From NCBI GenBank assembly GCA_002841395.1, contig PGZM01000002.1, positions 380,201-444,200 of the forward strand: a stretch of 64,000 nucleotides of DNA. Direction: 5' to 3'. Position numbers and translations under genes: made by a program. The notes beneath the pieces are model-generated. The model had not been told where the DNA came from. It was given only the letters and a program-made list of their open reading frames with translations, and ran no database searches. The stretch's first letter is position 1. The number at the start of each line of letters is the position of its first letter. Of this stretch, positions 54,801 to 63,601 are shown piece after piece. The DNA is from Firmicutes bacterium HGW-Firmicutes-9 (GTDB lineage: Bacteria > Bacillota > Clostridia > Christensenellales > CAG-138).

Positions 54801-56444
54801 TTACTGAACCGCGATATAGTAGTAGTACAGCGGCTGACCGCCCGCGAGCACCATGAATTCCGCGTCTGCAAACTCCTCCTGGAGCGCGTCCGCAATCGCT
54901 TGTGCGTCGTCTTCCGTCTGGCCTTCGCCAAAGTAAAGCGTAACGGTGCAGGCCTCGTCGCCACGTTCGGCGATCATCTTGCGCACAAGCGCGCTCGTCG
55001 CTTCCGCAACCGTCTTGCCCGAAACGGTCAAGTGATTGTTAATCAGGCCGATCATATCGCCCTTTTTCACGGAATTGCCGTCGAACTTCGTATCGCGCAC
55101 GGCGTAGGTGACCGCGCCGCTGATAACGTCCGCAATCGCTTCCTTCATCGCGGCTTCGTTCTCCTCCACGGAAGCATCCTTGGAATATGCCATGCATGCG
55201 GCAATACCCTGCGGGATGGTCTTCGTCGGGATGAGCACAACGCCCTTCTCCGTCAACTCGCTCGCCTGCTGCGCCGCGAGGATGATATTGGAGTTGTTCG
55301 GCAGCACGAATACGTTCCGCGCATTGATCTTGTTGATCGCGGACGCGATCGTATCAATGCTGGGGTTCATCGTCTGTCCGCCGGAAATCAGCGAATCGAC
55401 AGCCAATGCTTTGAACAGTTCGTCGATGCCGGTGCCCGTGCTTACGGAGAGCAGACCGAATTCCTTTTCGTTGCGCTTGCGCTCCGCCATGAGTTCACGG
55501 TTCTGCTCGCGCATGTTCTCGATCTTGAGCTTGTCCAGTTCTCCGAGGCGCAACGCCATTTGCAGCACCTTGCCGGGAGAGTTGGAGTGCACGTGCACCT
55601 TGATCATATCCGCATCGTTCGCCACGACGACGGAATCGCCCAGGCGTTCGAGGTGGTTGCGGAAGCTCTCGATTTCGTTCTCATCGGTCTCCGGCGAGAG
55701 ATGAATGATGAAAAATTCCGTGCAATAACCGTACGTAATGTTTTCGCCGGAGAAGCTGTCCATATTCAGGCTTTCCTGAACCGGTTGATCGGATACCAAC
55801 TCTTCATAGGCTTCAATCTCTTCGCCGTCCAACGAAAGCTTGAATCCTTTATAGATGGTTAAAAGTCCCTTGCCGCCGGAGTCTACCACGCCCGCTTCTT
55901 TGAGCACAGGCAGTAGATTCGGCGTGTCCGCAAGCGCCTTCTCGCCGCTGATGAGCATTTCATCCAATAAGCGATAGACGTTTGCGCCCTGTTCCTGAAG
56001 GCTTGTGACATGCTCCGCAATCACGCGGGACACCGTCAGGATCGTGCCTTCCTTGGGTTTCATAACGGCTTTATATGCCGCCTCGGTGCCTTTTGTCAGC
56101 GCCGCAGCGAGCAGCTCTGCGTCAACAACCTCTGCGCCCTTGAACGCGCGGGAGAACCCGCGGAAGAGCTGTGAAAGGATGACGCCGCTGTTGCCGCGCG
56201 CGCCTTTGAGCGCGCCCATGCTCAGTGCATCCGCAACCTGCGTTGCTGTTGCGTTTTCCGGCAGTCCGCGAATTTCAAAAACCGCGCTCTGCATGGTCAT
56301 AGACATATTTGTACCCGTGTCACCATCCGGGACAGGGAACACATTCAAAGCGTCGATCGTCGCTTTGTTCTTTTCTAGCAGCGTCGCTCCAGCGATAATC
56401 ATATCGCGCAGCTGTGCGCCGCCGATCTTCATGTTATTATCCAA
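54801..56444 (-). CDS. DAK2/DhaL domain protein, fatty acid kinase FakA-like
   Basis: A 547-residue protein. The N-terminal DhaL (DAK2) kinase domain (about 1-200) has ALNVFPVPDGDTGTNM with the Mg-coordinating aspartates and GARGNSGVILSQLFRG; a central domain and a C-terminal DegV-like region follow. FakA phosphorylates fatty acids held by a FakB (DegV) partner for phospholipid synthesis; no fakB is near. The start is TTG at 56444, with GGAGGG about five bases upstream; the ATG four codons later is too far from it. It follows the Asp23 gene by 41 bases, as in yloU-yloV. Confidence 0.9.
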   Translation of the reverse strand: MDNNMKIGGAQLRDMIIAGATLLEKNKATIDALNVFPVPDGDTGTNMSMTMQSAVFEIRGLPENATATQVADALSMGALKGARGNSGVILSQLFRGFSRAFKGAEVVDAELLAAALTKGTEAAYKAVMKPKEGTILTVSRVIAEHVTSLQEQGANVYRLLDEMLISGEKALADTPNLLPVLKEAGVVDSGGKGLLTIYKGFKLSLDGEEIEAYEELVSDQPVQESLNMDSFSGENITYGYCTEFFIIHLSPETDENEIESFRNHLERLGDSVVVANDADMIKVHVHSNSPGKVLQMALRLGELDKLKIENMREQNRELMAERKRNEKEFGLLSVSTGTGIDELFKALAVDSLISGGQTMNPSIDTIASAINKINARNVFVLPNNSNIILAAQQASELTEKGVVLIPTKTIPQGIAACMAYSKDASVEENEAAMKEAIADVISGAVTYAVRDTKFDGNSVKKGDMIGLINNHLTVSGKTVAEATSALVRKMIAERGDEACTVTLYFGEGQTEDDAQAIADALQEEFADAEFMVLAGGQPLYYYYIAVQ

Positions 56445-56485
56445 TTTTCCCTCCGAAATGTTCGGATCCCAAGAGCCGAACCGCG

Positions 56486-56839
56486 TTATACGCGAATGTT
56501 TTCGACATGGACGTTGACGGCGTTAACCTTAACACCAGTCATTTCTTCCACTCGATATTTCACATTGCTCTTGGCATTCTGTGCCACTGCGGGCAAAGAT
56601 ACGCCATACTCGAGCGTGACATAGAGATCTACATCAATCTCGTCGGGTGAAACGACCGTAACCTTGACGCCGCGGCGCATGTTATCTTTTCCGAATAGTT
56701 CGATGAACGGATCGCTCGCTTTTTTCGCGTTCATGCCGACGATACCGACATTCTCTACTGCCGCGTATCCAGCGATGCTGGCGATCAGGTCGTCCGCAAT
56801 GGTGATCTTTCCCAGGGAAGTTATCATTTCTGCTGCCAT
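56486..56839 (-). CDS. Asp23/Gls24 family envelope stress protein
   Basis: A 117-residue single-domain alkaline-shock family protein (GKITIADDLIASIAGYAAVENVGIVGM, then VTVVSPDEIDVDLYVTLEYG). Related proteins lie at the membrane or associate with anchors and help with envelope stress, and the yloU subgroup is always found before a DAK2 gene, which is the case here. GGAGG stands eight bases before the ATG. A candidate promoter is TTGCGG (56897-56892), 16 bases, TATAAA (56875-56870) on the minus strand. Confidence 0.92.
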   Translation of the reverse strand: MAAEMITSLGKITIADDLIASIAGYAAVENVGIVGMNAKKASDPFIELFGKDNMRRGVKVTVVSPDEIDVDLYVTLEYGVSLPAVAQNAKSNVKYRVEEMTGVKVNAVNVHVENIRV

Positions 56840-56869
56840 ACGTTACGCCTCCTTTTTCGATGATTCTAT

Positions 56870-56897
56870 TTTATACCAAACGCGAGAACCCCCGCAA
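56870..56897 (-). promoter_or_regulatory. Candidate promoter of the Asp23-DAK2 operon
   Basis: TTGCGG, 16 bases, TATAAA on the minus strand, about 30 bases before the Asp23 start codon. The -35 overlaps a G+C-rich hairpin (CCCCGC at 56890-56895 with GCGGGG at 56915-56920) that may be a remnant terminator of yebC. Confidence 0.45.
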
Positions 56898-56977
56898 CCG
56901 CGTAACCAGTCTCCGCGGGGTACGCGCAAGGCGTTGTTGTAGCCTGCGTGTGAACATTCTGCGGCGATACGACGCCG

Positions 56978-57721
56978 TTACTCTTCCTCATCCTCGGGCA
57001 GGATGCCGTTGTGGAAGAACTCCTGTACGTCGTCGTTATCGTCGAGTTTTTCGAGGAATTTTTCGACCTTCTCGATCGTCTCTGCGTCCGTGATGCTGAC
57101 CGTGTTCTGCGGGATCATCTGCACTTCTGCGGAGATGAACTCGTATCCCGCAGCTTCCAGCGTTTCGCGCACGCCGGAAAATTCCATAGGATCGGTAAAG
57201 ATTTCGAACGCATCGTCCTGCGCGACGAAGTCGGCTGCGCCCGCTTCCAGCGCCTGCATCATGACCTCGTCCTCATCCATCAGCGCAGTGCGCTCGATGA
57301 CGATGACGCCTTTTTTATCAAACATCCAACCGACGCAGCCGCTGTTGCCGAGGTTGCCGCCGCTCTTGTCGAAGATGTGGCGCATCTCCGCCGCGGTGCG
57401 GTTGCGGTTGTCGGTGACGACTTCGACGATAATCGCCATGTTGCCGGGGCCGTAGCCTTCGTAGACGATCTCTTCGTAGTTGACGGAGCTGCCCTCGCCC
57501 GCCGCCTTCTTGATGGAGCGAGAGATGTTGTCGTTGGGCATATTGTTGGCTTTCGCCTTTGCGATGACATCGCGGAGCTTGTTGTTATTGACCGGATCCG
57601 GGCCGCCTTCTTTGACCGCGATGGCGATTTCTCTGCCGATCTTGGTGAAGATCTTGCCGCGCTGGGCGTCGGTCTTTTCCTTTTTATTTTTAATGTTTGC
57701 CCACTTGGAATGTCCTGACAT
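56978..57721 (-). CDS. YebC/PmpR family protein (translation or transcription regulator)
   Basis: A 247-residue three-domain protein with the family opening MSGHSKWANIKNKKEKTDAQRGK and ARANNMPNDNI-type block (here AKANNMPNDNISRSIKK). The family was named for transcription regulation; recent work links members to relief of ribosome stalling at proline runs. The acidic C-terminal tail (DDNDDVQEF) is usual. AGGAGG precedes the ATG. Confidence 0.95.
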   Translation of the reverse strand: MSGHSKWANIKNKKEKTDAQRGKIFTKIGREIAIAVKEGGPDPVNNNKLRDVIAKAKANNMPNDNISRSIKKAAGEGSSVNYEEIVYEGYGPGNMAIIVEVVTDNRNRTAAEMRHIFDKSGGNLGNSGCVGWMFDKKGVIVIERTALMDEDEVMMQALEAGAADFVAQDDAFEIFTDPMEFSGVRETLEAAGYEFISAEVQMIPQNTVSITDAETIEKVEKFLEKLDDNDDVQEFFHNGILPEDEEE

Positions 57722-57792
57722 AAGTCCTCCTAAATTACCCTTCCACTATTTCAAAGTCCACGAAATCGCGTTGATCCCGTTCGCTATGGAGT

Positions 57793-58362
57793 TCATTGGC
57801 TTTGCCGCAACGCGGCATATGTCTTTGCGATGGACTGTAAATCCGCCCAAACATCCTTCTTCTTGGATTCATCCCGCAGCAGCGCCGCTGGATGATAGGT
57901 CGGAATAAACAGCGTGCCGTTCTTGTCCTGCCACTGTCCTCGAACGCGTGTAATGCGCGCATCCCGTTCGTAAACATGCCTTGTCGCAGTGGCGCCGAGG
58001 CAGACGACGATTTTGGGTTTGATCAGCGCATATTGCATCCGAAGAATTGGCAGACAGGCTTCGGCTTCTTCGTCCAGAGGGGTTCGATTTCCCGGCGGAC
58101 GGCATTTGACAACGTTGGTAATATACAGTTCTTCGCGCATTATGTCAATCGCTGAAAACATTTTATCCAGCAATTGACCCGCTTTTCCGACAAACGGACG
58201 CCCTTGTGCGTCCTCATCTGCCCCCGGTCCTTCGCCGATGAGCATGATATCCGCATGCCGGTTTCCCTCACCGAGGACGATGCTGTGCCGCTGTTGACAG
58301 AGCCCGCATCTGCGGCAGTTTGCGATCTGCTGCTCAATGCTCTCCCAGCTCAACTCCGACAT
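57793..58362 (-). CDS. Uracil-DNA glycosylase, family 4 (iron-sulfur type)
   Basis: Removes uracil from DNA in base excision repair. The 189-residue protein has CRRCGLC (cluster cysteines at about 16 and 19), the active-site motif [33 protein letters not shown] with a third cluster cysteine and the C-terminal YHPAALLRD. The fourth cysteine is in EACLPIL. All four ligands are present, so an intact 4Fe-4S cluster is expected. It lies 30 bases after the NagB-like gene. Confidence 0.95.
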   Translation of the reverse strand: MSELSWESIEQQIANCRRCGLCQQRHSIVLGEGNRHADIMLIGEGPGADEDAQGRPFVGKAGQLLDKMFSAIDIMREELYITNVVKCRPPGNRTPLDEEAEACLPILRMQYALIKPKIVVCLGATATRHVYERDARITRVRGQWQDKNGTLFIPTYHPAALLRDESKKKDVWADLQSIAKTYAALRQSQ

Positions 58363-58392
58363 ATTACGCGCCCTCTAATACTGTCTAACAGG

Positions 58393-59061
58393 TTAAACGT
58401 GCTCTGCCGCGTCTTCATCCAGCATGAAGATTGCGTTTTGATGCAGTTGCAGATAACTTGCGGGAATACCCGGCAGAACGGGGCCTGTGATGACCAACGG
58501 CGCAATCTTGCTGAGTTCATACCCCGAAAGTATCGCGATCACGCGCTTTGCCGCCATGATGGTCGAAATGCCGACGGTCACGACCCTGCCGCTCTCGTCG
58601 CGCTCTACGTGCGTCACCGGCGCAAGCTCCGCGTTTGGCATGTTGCAGGCGATTCTTCCATCCGGCCCGATCATGCACACAACGGTATCAAGCCCGCCAA
58701 CATCGAGAATTGCATTCTCATAGTCGTTGCACAATACGCTCCAATCGCGCGTTTCCGCGCATGGTGCGAAAATGTTTTCGGGTTGGATGTTTACTCGATC
58801 GTAGAGCATGCTGTGCATCCGCGCTTCGTCGGATGGCTCGCCCTCGGGTTTGACGTGTTCGAATAGATTGAATGCACGAACACTCGCCCAGTCCAACAGA
58901 CCATCGCTCGTCATGCCCGCGATCTTGCGATAGGCGGGCGCAAGCAGCGCGTTGCAGTCGAGCCCAAGCACGCTGCTCGGTTTCTCAATCATGCAACCGG
59001 CAAGCAAGGTCGCCAGCGCTTGGCTCAGCGTATCGCTGTCGCGATATACCAGGACGCTCAT
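58393..59061 (-). CDS. NagB-fold protein with lost catalytic residues
   Basis: A 222-residue protein of the glucosamine-6-phosphate deaminase/6-phosphogluconolactonase superfamily. The fold is recognisable from FNLFEHV (64-70), the block QPENIFAP, GPDGRIACNMP (132-142) and VTVGISTIMAAKRVI (161-175). Compared with E. coli NagB, Asp72 is Phe67, His143 is Arg136 and Glu148 is Met141; only Asp141 (Asp134) remains, and the N-terminal phosphate loop is gone (LGLDCNALL). It is therefore probably not a deaminase; it may bind a sugar phosphate or have another reaction. Its ATG overlaps the hydrolase gene upstream as ATGA. Confidence 0.72.
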   Translation of the reverse strand: MSVLVYRDSDTLSQALATLLAGCMIEKPSSVLGLDCNALLAPAYRKIAGMTSDGLLDWASVRAFNLFEHVKPEGEPSDEARMHSMLYDRVNIQPENIFAPCAETRDWSVLCNDYENAILDVGGLDTVVCMIGPDGRIACNMPNAELAPVTHVERDESGRVVTVGISTIMAAKRVIAILSGYELSKIAPLVITGPVLPGIPASYLQLHQNAIFMLDEDAAEHV

Positions 59062-59996
59062 TTCAACTCACCCATGGCTTCAACCGCGTTGATGAACAGC
59101 AGTACATCGCCATACACTTCCTGACGGTTGATTTCATTGAGCATCTCGTGGCGGCCATTTTCGTAGAGTTTCAGCTCGGCTTCGTGTCCGGTCTTGACGA
59201 GCCAGTTGTGCACCTGCTTGACGCCTTTGCCTTTTCCGCCGACGGGGTCCATCGCACCGGAGAACACCAGAATCGGCTTCTTGGGTACGCGCGCCGCCCA
59301 TTTCTCGTTTGAGATTTCGGTTAAGCCCGTGAAAACATCGTACATGGCGCTGGACGTAAATGGAAAACCGCAGTTTTCGTCCGCGTTGTATGCATCAACT
59401 TTCGCTTCGTCGCGCGAGAGCCAGTCGTTCGCGGTGCGGTTGGGTTTGAATGCGTTATTATAGGAACCAAAGCTCATCTTAAAGAGCGTTTCGCTCGGCA
59501 GTTTTCCGCCGGTCTTCTTCATCTCACGCTTGGCAATCCATTTGCCGATGGCGAGTACAGGGTTTGCGCCCGCCGTGCCGGAGAAGATGAACGCCTCGAA
59601 GTCGTCGCCCGTGCGCCCGGCATAGGTGCGCGCAAGGAATGATCCCATCGAATGCCCCATCAGGATGAACGGGATGGCGGGATAGTCCTTTTTCACGAGA
59701 TCATACATGGTGTGCATATCCGCTACGACAGCATCCCAGCCGTTTTTCTCGCCGAAATAGCCCTTGGGCATATCCGCCGTGATGCTTTTGCCGTGGCTTG
59801 CGATATCGTTTCCGTAAACAAGCACGCCGTTTTCCGCTAAAAAGGATGCAAACTCGTCATAGCGATCGATATGCTCCGCCATGCCGTGTGTAATTTGTAG
59901 TGCCGCGTGCGGGTCTTCCGGCACCCTCATACGATAACGGATGTCGCAAAGTCCGGTTGCGGAGGGAAATCTTTTCTCGCGAAGGGTGAACTTCAT
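59058..59996 (-). CDS. Alpha/beta hydrolase, monoacylglycerol lipase-like
   Basis: A 312-residue serine hydrolase of the Hydrolase_4 group. Nucleophile elbow GHSMG at about 110-114, oxyanion HGMAEH near 37-42, catalytic Asp in SGAMDPVGG and His in NGRHEMLNE complete the triad. No signal peptide, so probably a cytoplasmic lysophospholipase or monoglyceride lipase. The ATG at 59996 has GGGAGG eight bases upstream. It has its own promoter and is translationally coupled to the NagB-like gene. Confidence 0.88.
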   Translation of the reverse strand: MKFTLREKRFPSATGLCDIRYRMRVPEDPHAALQITHGMAEHIDRYDEFASFLAENGVLVYGNDIASHGKSITADMPKGYFGEKNGWDAVVADMHTMYDLVKKDYPAIPFILMGHSMGSFLARTYAGRTGDDFEAFIFSGTAGANPVLAIGKWIAKREMKKTGGKLPSETLFKMSFGSYNNAFKPNRTANDWLSRDEAKVDAYNADENCGFPFTSSAMYDVFTGLTEISNEKWAARVPKKPILVFSGAMDPVGGKGKGVKQVHNWLVKTGHEAELKLYENGRHEMLNEINRQEVYGDVLLFINAVEAMGELK

Positions 59997-60025
59997 ACGC
60001 CAAACCTCCCTGAACATAATAAAAA

Positions 60026-60054
60026 AGTATACCACCTTCCGGCGGAATACTCAA
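60026..60054 (-). promoter_or_regulatory. Promoter of the hydrolase/NagB-like/UDG genes
   Basis: TTGAGT (60054-60049), 17 bases, TATACT (60031-60026) with TGG before it, on the minus strand. The leader is about 23 bases. Confidence 0.75.
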
Positions 60055-60141
60055 TATTTCAACCGAGATTGTATATGCTTTTCAGCACAGTCACCTCGTG
60101 ACGGAAATCGTTCTGAATTATCCAGTGTGTCAGACTGTTCC

Positions 60142-60612
60142 TTACAGATCATGTTGAAAGATCAGTTCGCTGCCATCTACTCCGTTCTGCTCGAATCCAA
60201 GCTTCTTTAGAAGCTGAATAGAAGCAATATTCTCCTCCTCCACCCCGGCCTTCGCCAATTTCATTCCGGACAGTTGCAGTTCCAGCAACAATTGTGTCAC
60301 AACCTCAAACGCAAACCCTTGTCGCGCGAATTCCGGCGCGATCGTGTACCCGATCCAGCAGACACCTTTTTCGATCTTTAGATAGAGATCGCCGATCAAC
60401 TCTCCGGTTTGCTTGTTTGCAACCACCAGTTGAACGCCTTCATCGAATTTCGGTTGCATCAGAAGTGCTTTTTTATATTCCAGATATTTTTTGCCCTTGA
60501 AGCCCTGGTACTGCATCCAGTCAAGGTTATTGCGATAGGACATGAACGCCGGAATATCGCTCTCTTCAAACGGACGAATCCGACAGCGTTCGGTTTCAAA
60601 TGGTATCGGCAT
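60142..60612 (-). CDS. GNAT acetyltransferase (RimJ/RimL-like)
   Basis: A 156-residue N-acetyltransferase of the Acetyltransf_3 group. ETERCRIRPFEESD opens the domain, GYTIAPEFARQGFAFEVV is the acetyl-CoA-binding beta-bulge and pyrophosphate loop, and NIASIQLLKKLGFEQNG is the usual end. The acceptor is unknown. I use the ATG at 60612, with TTGGAG six to seven bases upstream. An extended -10 (TGTTATAAT, TATAAT at 60647-60642) just upstream could be its promoter; no -35 is evident. Confidence 0.88.
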   Translation of the reverse strand: MPIPFETERCRIRPFEESDIPAFMSYRNNLDWMQYQGFKGKKYLEYKKALLMQPKFDEGVQLVVANKQTGELIGDLYLKIEKGVCWIGYTIAPEFARQGFAFEVVTQLLLELQLSGMKLAKAGVEEENIASIQLLKKLGFEQNGVDGSELIFQHDL

Positions 60613-60652
60613 GCTCTGCTCCAATCTGAAAAACTACAAGTATTATAACAGA

Positions 60653-61222
60653 TCAGTCGATACGAATCTCACAAAAAGCTCCGAACAAGTCCGCCTCCGC
60701 ATCGTCATGCGTAATCACAAGAATCGGGATATTCGCTTCGCGCATCGCGTCAGCCGCTATCTTCTTGTTTTCCTCGTCCAATCCGGTGAACGGTTCGTCA
60801 AGAAAAAGAACGTCTCCACCGTACGCCAACGCACGCGCAATCGCCACGCGCCGGTTCATGCCGCCGGAGAGTTCCCGTGGAAGCTGACAGAGATTGTCGC
60901 CTAAGCCAAGGCGCACAAGCGCCTCTCTTGCGCGTGATTCGTCCGAACCCGTCGCTGCGTTTTCCAGCGCGGTTGACCATGGCAGCAATCGATCTTCCTG
61001 AAATACGACAGCTGGTTTCTTATCTTCCAGTCCGCAAATCTCGCCCGAATCCGGCTTTTCTAAGCCCATCAGCAGGCGAAACAACGTGGTCTTCCCTGCT
61101 CCCGACGCGCCGCGGAACACCGTCACGCCGCATAGGGGAATCTCCGCGGAGAAGTTGTTCAACACGGCATGACCGCCAAAGGTTTTTGTAACATTTTTGA
61201 GCGAAATCACATCATGCATCAT
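60653..61222 (-). CDS. ABC importer ATPase, sulfonate/nitrate-type family
   Basis: A short (189-residue) ATPase with Walker A RGASGAGKT (about 38-46), signature LSGGMNRRVAIARAL (about 117-131), Walker B LFLDEPF and the switch histidine in ITHDD. Typical family members are about 250 residues; this one ends shortly after the switch region, so the C-terminal part is reduced. Overlaps the permease end by 11 bases. It energises the importer with the permease and binding protein upstream. Confidence 0.92.
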   Translation of the reverse strand: MMHDVISLKNVTKTFGGHAVLNNFSAEIPLCGVTVFRGASGAGKTTLFRLLMGLEKPDSGEICGLEDKKPAVVFQEDRLLPWSTALENAATGSDESRAREALVRLGLGDNLCQLPRELSGGMNRRVAIARALAYGGDVLFLDEPFTGLDEENKKIAADAMREANIPILVITHDDAEADLFGAFCEIRID

Positions 61223-61958
61223 GGCGAATTCTCCTCATGCCCCGCACCAGCAGCCACTCCAGCAGCATGGAGAGCGCGACAATCATCAGCGTCCATGCAA
61301 ACAAGTCGGTGGTTTCGATGCGTAGTTTGGATTGATAGAGCATGTAGCCGATGGACTGTTTCGGCAGCGCGATGATCTCCGCTGCGACGCCCGACTTCCA
61401 GGCAAAACCAAGCGAGGTCGTGCATGCCGCAAGAAACTGCGGCAAAACGGATGGTACGAATATCTTTTTCACAATCTGCCATCTGGTCAGTCCGAACATC
61501 TTACCCATCTCGATCAATCGTATGTCGGTTTGTAAAATCGCTTCTGCCGTCGCCGTCCAGACCATCGGAACCACCATGAGTATGCTGATCACGAGCGGCA
61601 CCATATCGGAAGAAAGCCAAAGTAACGCAAGGAGAATGAATGAAGTAACCGGCGACGCTTTGACGATTGCGCGCAGCGGAGAAAGGAGCGCCTCCGCAAA
61701 CTGTGATCGTGAAGTCAAGACCGCAAGCAGCACACCCGAAATCACGCCGATGGCATACCCCGTCATGATGCGAAGCAGCGTCAAGCCGGAAAAGAGCCAG
61801 GTTTCAGCCTTTGTGAGCAGCACAGCAAGCCGCGACAGCGTGGAAAAAGGCGAAGGAAGCAGGAGCTCCTTACCAACAAGGAGACTCACTGCTTCCCAAA
61901 CCAAGAGATAGATGAGCGCGATCAGCGCTGTTTGATATAGTTTCCGCTTACTCGGCAT
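61212..61958 (-). CDS. ABC importer permease, sulfonate/nitrate-type family
   Basis: A 248-residue membrane protein with about six helices and the BPD-type EAA loop region EMGKMFGLTRWQIVKKIFVPSVLP at about 150-173. It matches the SsuC/TauC/NrtB group. Overlaps both neighbours, by 11 bases each. Substrate unknown; relatives carry aliphatic sulfonates, taurine, nitrate, bicarbonate or thiamine precursors. Confidence 0.93.
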   Translation of the reverse strand: MPSKRKLYQTALIALIYLLVWEAVSLLVGKELLLPSPFSTLSRLAVLLTKAETWLFSGLTLLRIMTGYAIGVISGVLLAVLTSRSQFAEALLSPLRAIVKASPVTSFILLALLWLSSDMVPLVISILMVVPMVWTATAEAILQTDIRLIEMGKMFGLTRWQIVKKIFVPSVLPQFLAACTTSLGFAWKSGVAAEIIALPKQSIGYMLYQSKLRIETTDLFAWTLMIVALSMLLEWLLVRGMRRIRHDA

Positions 61959-62877
61959 AGAGGTCGTCGCCGGGCAGTTTGCCGCCGACCGACTTCGGAT
62001 TCGCCGTAAAGAGCACGTTCAACACTGCGGATGCCGCAGTCTTCGCTTCTTCGCCCGTGATGCTGACGATGTAGCTGCGCGGGATTGCCTGCTCTGCAAT
62101 CGCGGCGGAGCCGACGATGCCGAGATCGGCGATCTTCTGCGCCGCGTCCGCGGAGGTGTTTACTTTTTCAACCGACGCCGCGTAGTCCGCGAGGAACGCC
62201 TTCACCTGATCGGGGTGCTCGTTGTAGAAGGTACGGCTGGCGATATACACGCCCATGACGAGCTTCGTGCCGGAAGCTTCTTCCCACGCGTAGTTGAGAT
62301 CGAGCGCAACATGCACAGTGGGGTTTTTCACGGTCACTGCAGAAACGAACGGTTCCGGCAGGAGTGCAACCTGCGCTTCGCCTGAGGCGACCATCGCGGC
62401 AAGCGCCGTATGTTCGCCGACGTATTCCACCTTCACCTGATCGGTGAGGCCGTTCTGCGCCAGCAGGTAATCCAGCACGTATTGCGGGGTTGCGCCCTCG
62501 CCGCTTGCGTAGATGGTCTTGCCAGCGAGATCAGCAAGCGAGTTGATCGTTTCGCCGTTTTCGACGATATACAGCACACCGAGCGTATCGAGGTTGAGCA
62601 GCACGACGTTGCCTTCGGTCTTGTTATAAAGAACCGCAGCGAGGTTGAGCGGAACCGCAGCGATATCGATCTCGCCGCTGACGAATTTGCCGACGACGAC
62701 ATCGGGCGCGTCCTGCAACTCGACATTGTACTTTTCTGTGTCTTCCATCATATAACTGATGCCCATGCCGGTCGGGCCTTTCAGCGCCGCGATGTTAACG
62801 GGTTCTGCGGGGGCTTTTGCGCAGCCCACAGCAAAGATCATGACAATCAGGGTGAGAATCGCGAGTAGTTTCTTCAT
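61948..62877 (-). CDS. ABC importer substrate-binding lipoprotein (SsuA/NMT1-like)
   Basis: A 309-residue lipoprotein with the lipobox VGC (lipid cysteine at 19). The mature protein resembles type II periplasmic binding proteins of the SsuA/THI5/NMT1 group (NIAALKGPTGMGISYMME, GEIDIAAVPLNLAAVLY, VALLPEPFVSA). These residues line the cleft but do not show the ligand. AAAGGAG stands before the ATG. Its start overlaps the Crp/Fnr gene stop as ATGA, so regulator and transporter are one operon. Confidence 0.92.
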   Translation of the reverse strand: MKKLLAILTLIVMIFAVGCAKAPAEPVNIAALKGPTGMGISYMMEDTEKYNVELQDAPDVVVGKFVSGEIDIAAVPLNLAAVLYNKTEGNVVLLNLDTLGVLYIVENGETINSLADLAGKTIYASGEGATPQYVLDYLLAQNGLTDQVKVEYVGEHTALAAMVASGEAQVALLPEPFVSAVTVKNPTVHVALDLNYAWEEASGTKLVMGVYIASRTFYNEHPDQVKAFLADYAASVEKVNTSADAAQKIADLGIVGSAAIAEQAIPRSYIVSITGEEAKTAASAVLNVLFTANPKSVGGKLPGDDLYAE

Positions 62878-63542
62878 TCGTTTTCTCCTTTTGACAGGCG
62901 GAATGCCCGCCCGTGCCGTTCTATTTTTCCTTCGGAAACCAGTTTATCCATCGCGCGGTAGAGCGTCGTCCGACTGATGCGGAGCGCGTCCGCAAGCTGC
63001 GTCACGCTCCATTCCGATTCGTACAGCCCGTTTTCCGCGCGGGTTTTAATGTGGTTGAGCACGCGCTCTTCGACGCTCTGTGGCAGGAATCCATCGAGTC
63101 GTTCGCTTAGAAAGCGAATACGCGCCGTAAGATAGCGAAGATAGTTTTCTGTGACGCGAAAGTCCCGCTGCATCATGCTGCGCAGCGCTTCTTCCGAAAT
63201 CAGCAGCACCCAAGTGCTCTCGCCTGCTGTGACACGGGCGACATACGCTTCTTCGTCGTGAAACAGCGAGGCCGCTCCAAAAAGATCCGTCTGTTTCAAC
63301 ACGCTCATTGGCATGCGGTCGTTTTCGCTTTCTTTGGTGACCACGCAAGTGCCATAAAGAATGATGCCAAGCGCACGGTCCGGATCGCTGCGGTCAAAGA
63401 TGATCTGATCCTTTTCATAGTGCTCAACACGCACGCCAGCCGTCCCCAACAGAGCGAAAATCTCCGTCTCCGGGATGCCCGCAAAAAGAAACGTCTTTCC
63501 GGCAAGTGTTACGTATGCGGTTGGCTGAAGCGATCGGCTCAT
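62874..63542 (-). CDS. Crp/Fnr family transcription regulator
   Basis: A 222-residue regulator with an N-terminal cyclic-nucleotide-type sensor domain (about 10-120) and a C-terminal winged helix (about 150-215, SVTQLADALRISRTTLYRAMDKL). No cysteine cluster of the Fnr type is visible at the N-terminus, so it is not an iron-sulfur oxygen sensor; the effector is unknown. The ATG at 63542, with GAGG about seven bases upstream, is chosen over the frame to 63605. It is the first gene of the ABC importer operon. Confidence 0.92.
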   Translation of the reverse strand: MSRSLQPTAYVTLAGKTFLFAGIPETEIFALLGTAGVRVEHYEKDQIIFDRSDPDRALGIILYGTCVVTKESENDRMPMSVLKQTDLFGAASLFHDEEAYVARVTAGESTWVLLISEEALRSMMQRDFRVTENYLRYLTARIRFLSERLDGFLPQSVEERVLNHIKTRAENGLYESEWSVTQLADALRISRTTLYRAMDKLVSEGKIERHGRAFRLSKGENE

Positions 63543-63601
63543 ATCCGTCCTCGTGTTGCTGTTTGGTTTGCTTGTCTGGTGTTTGATTTGACGCGTTATC
63601 G

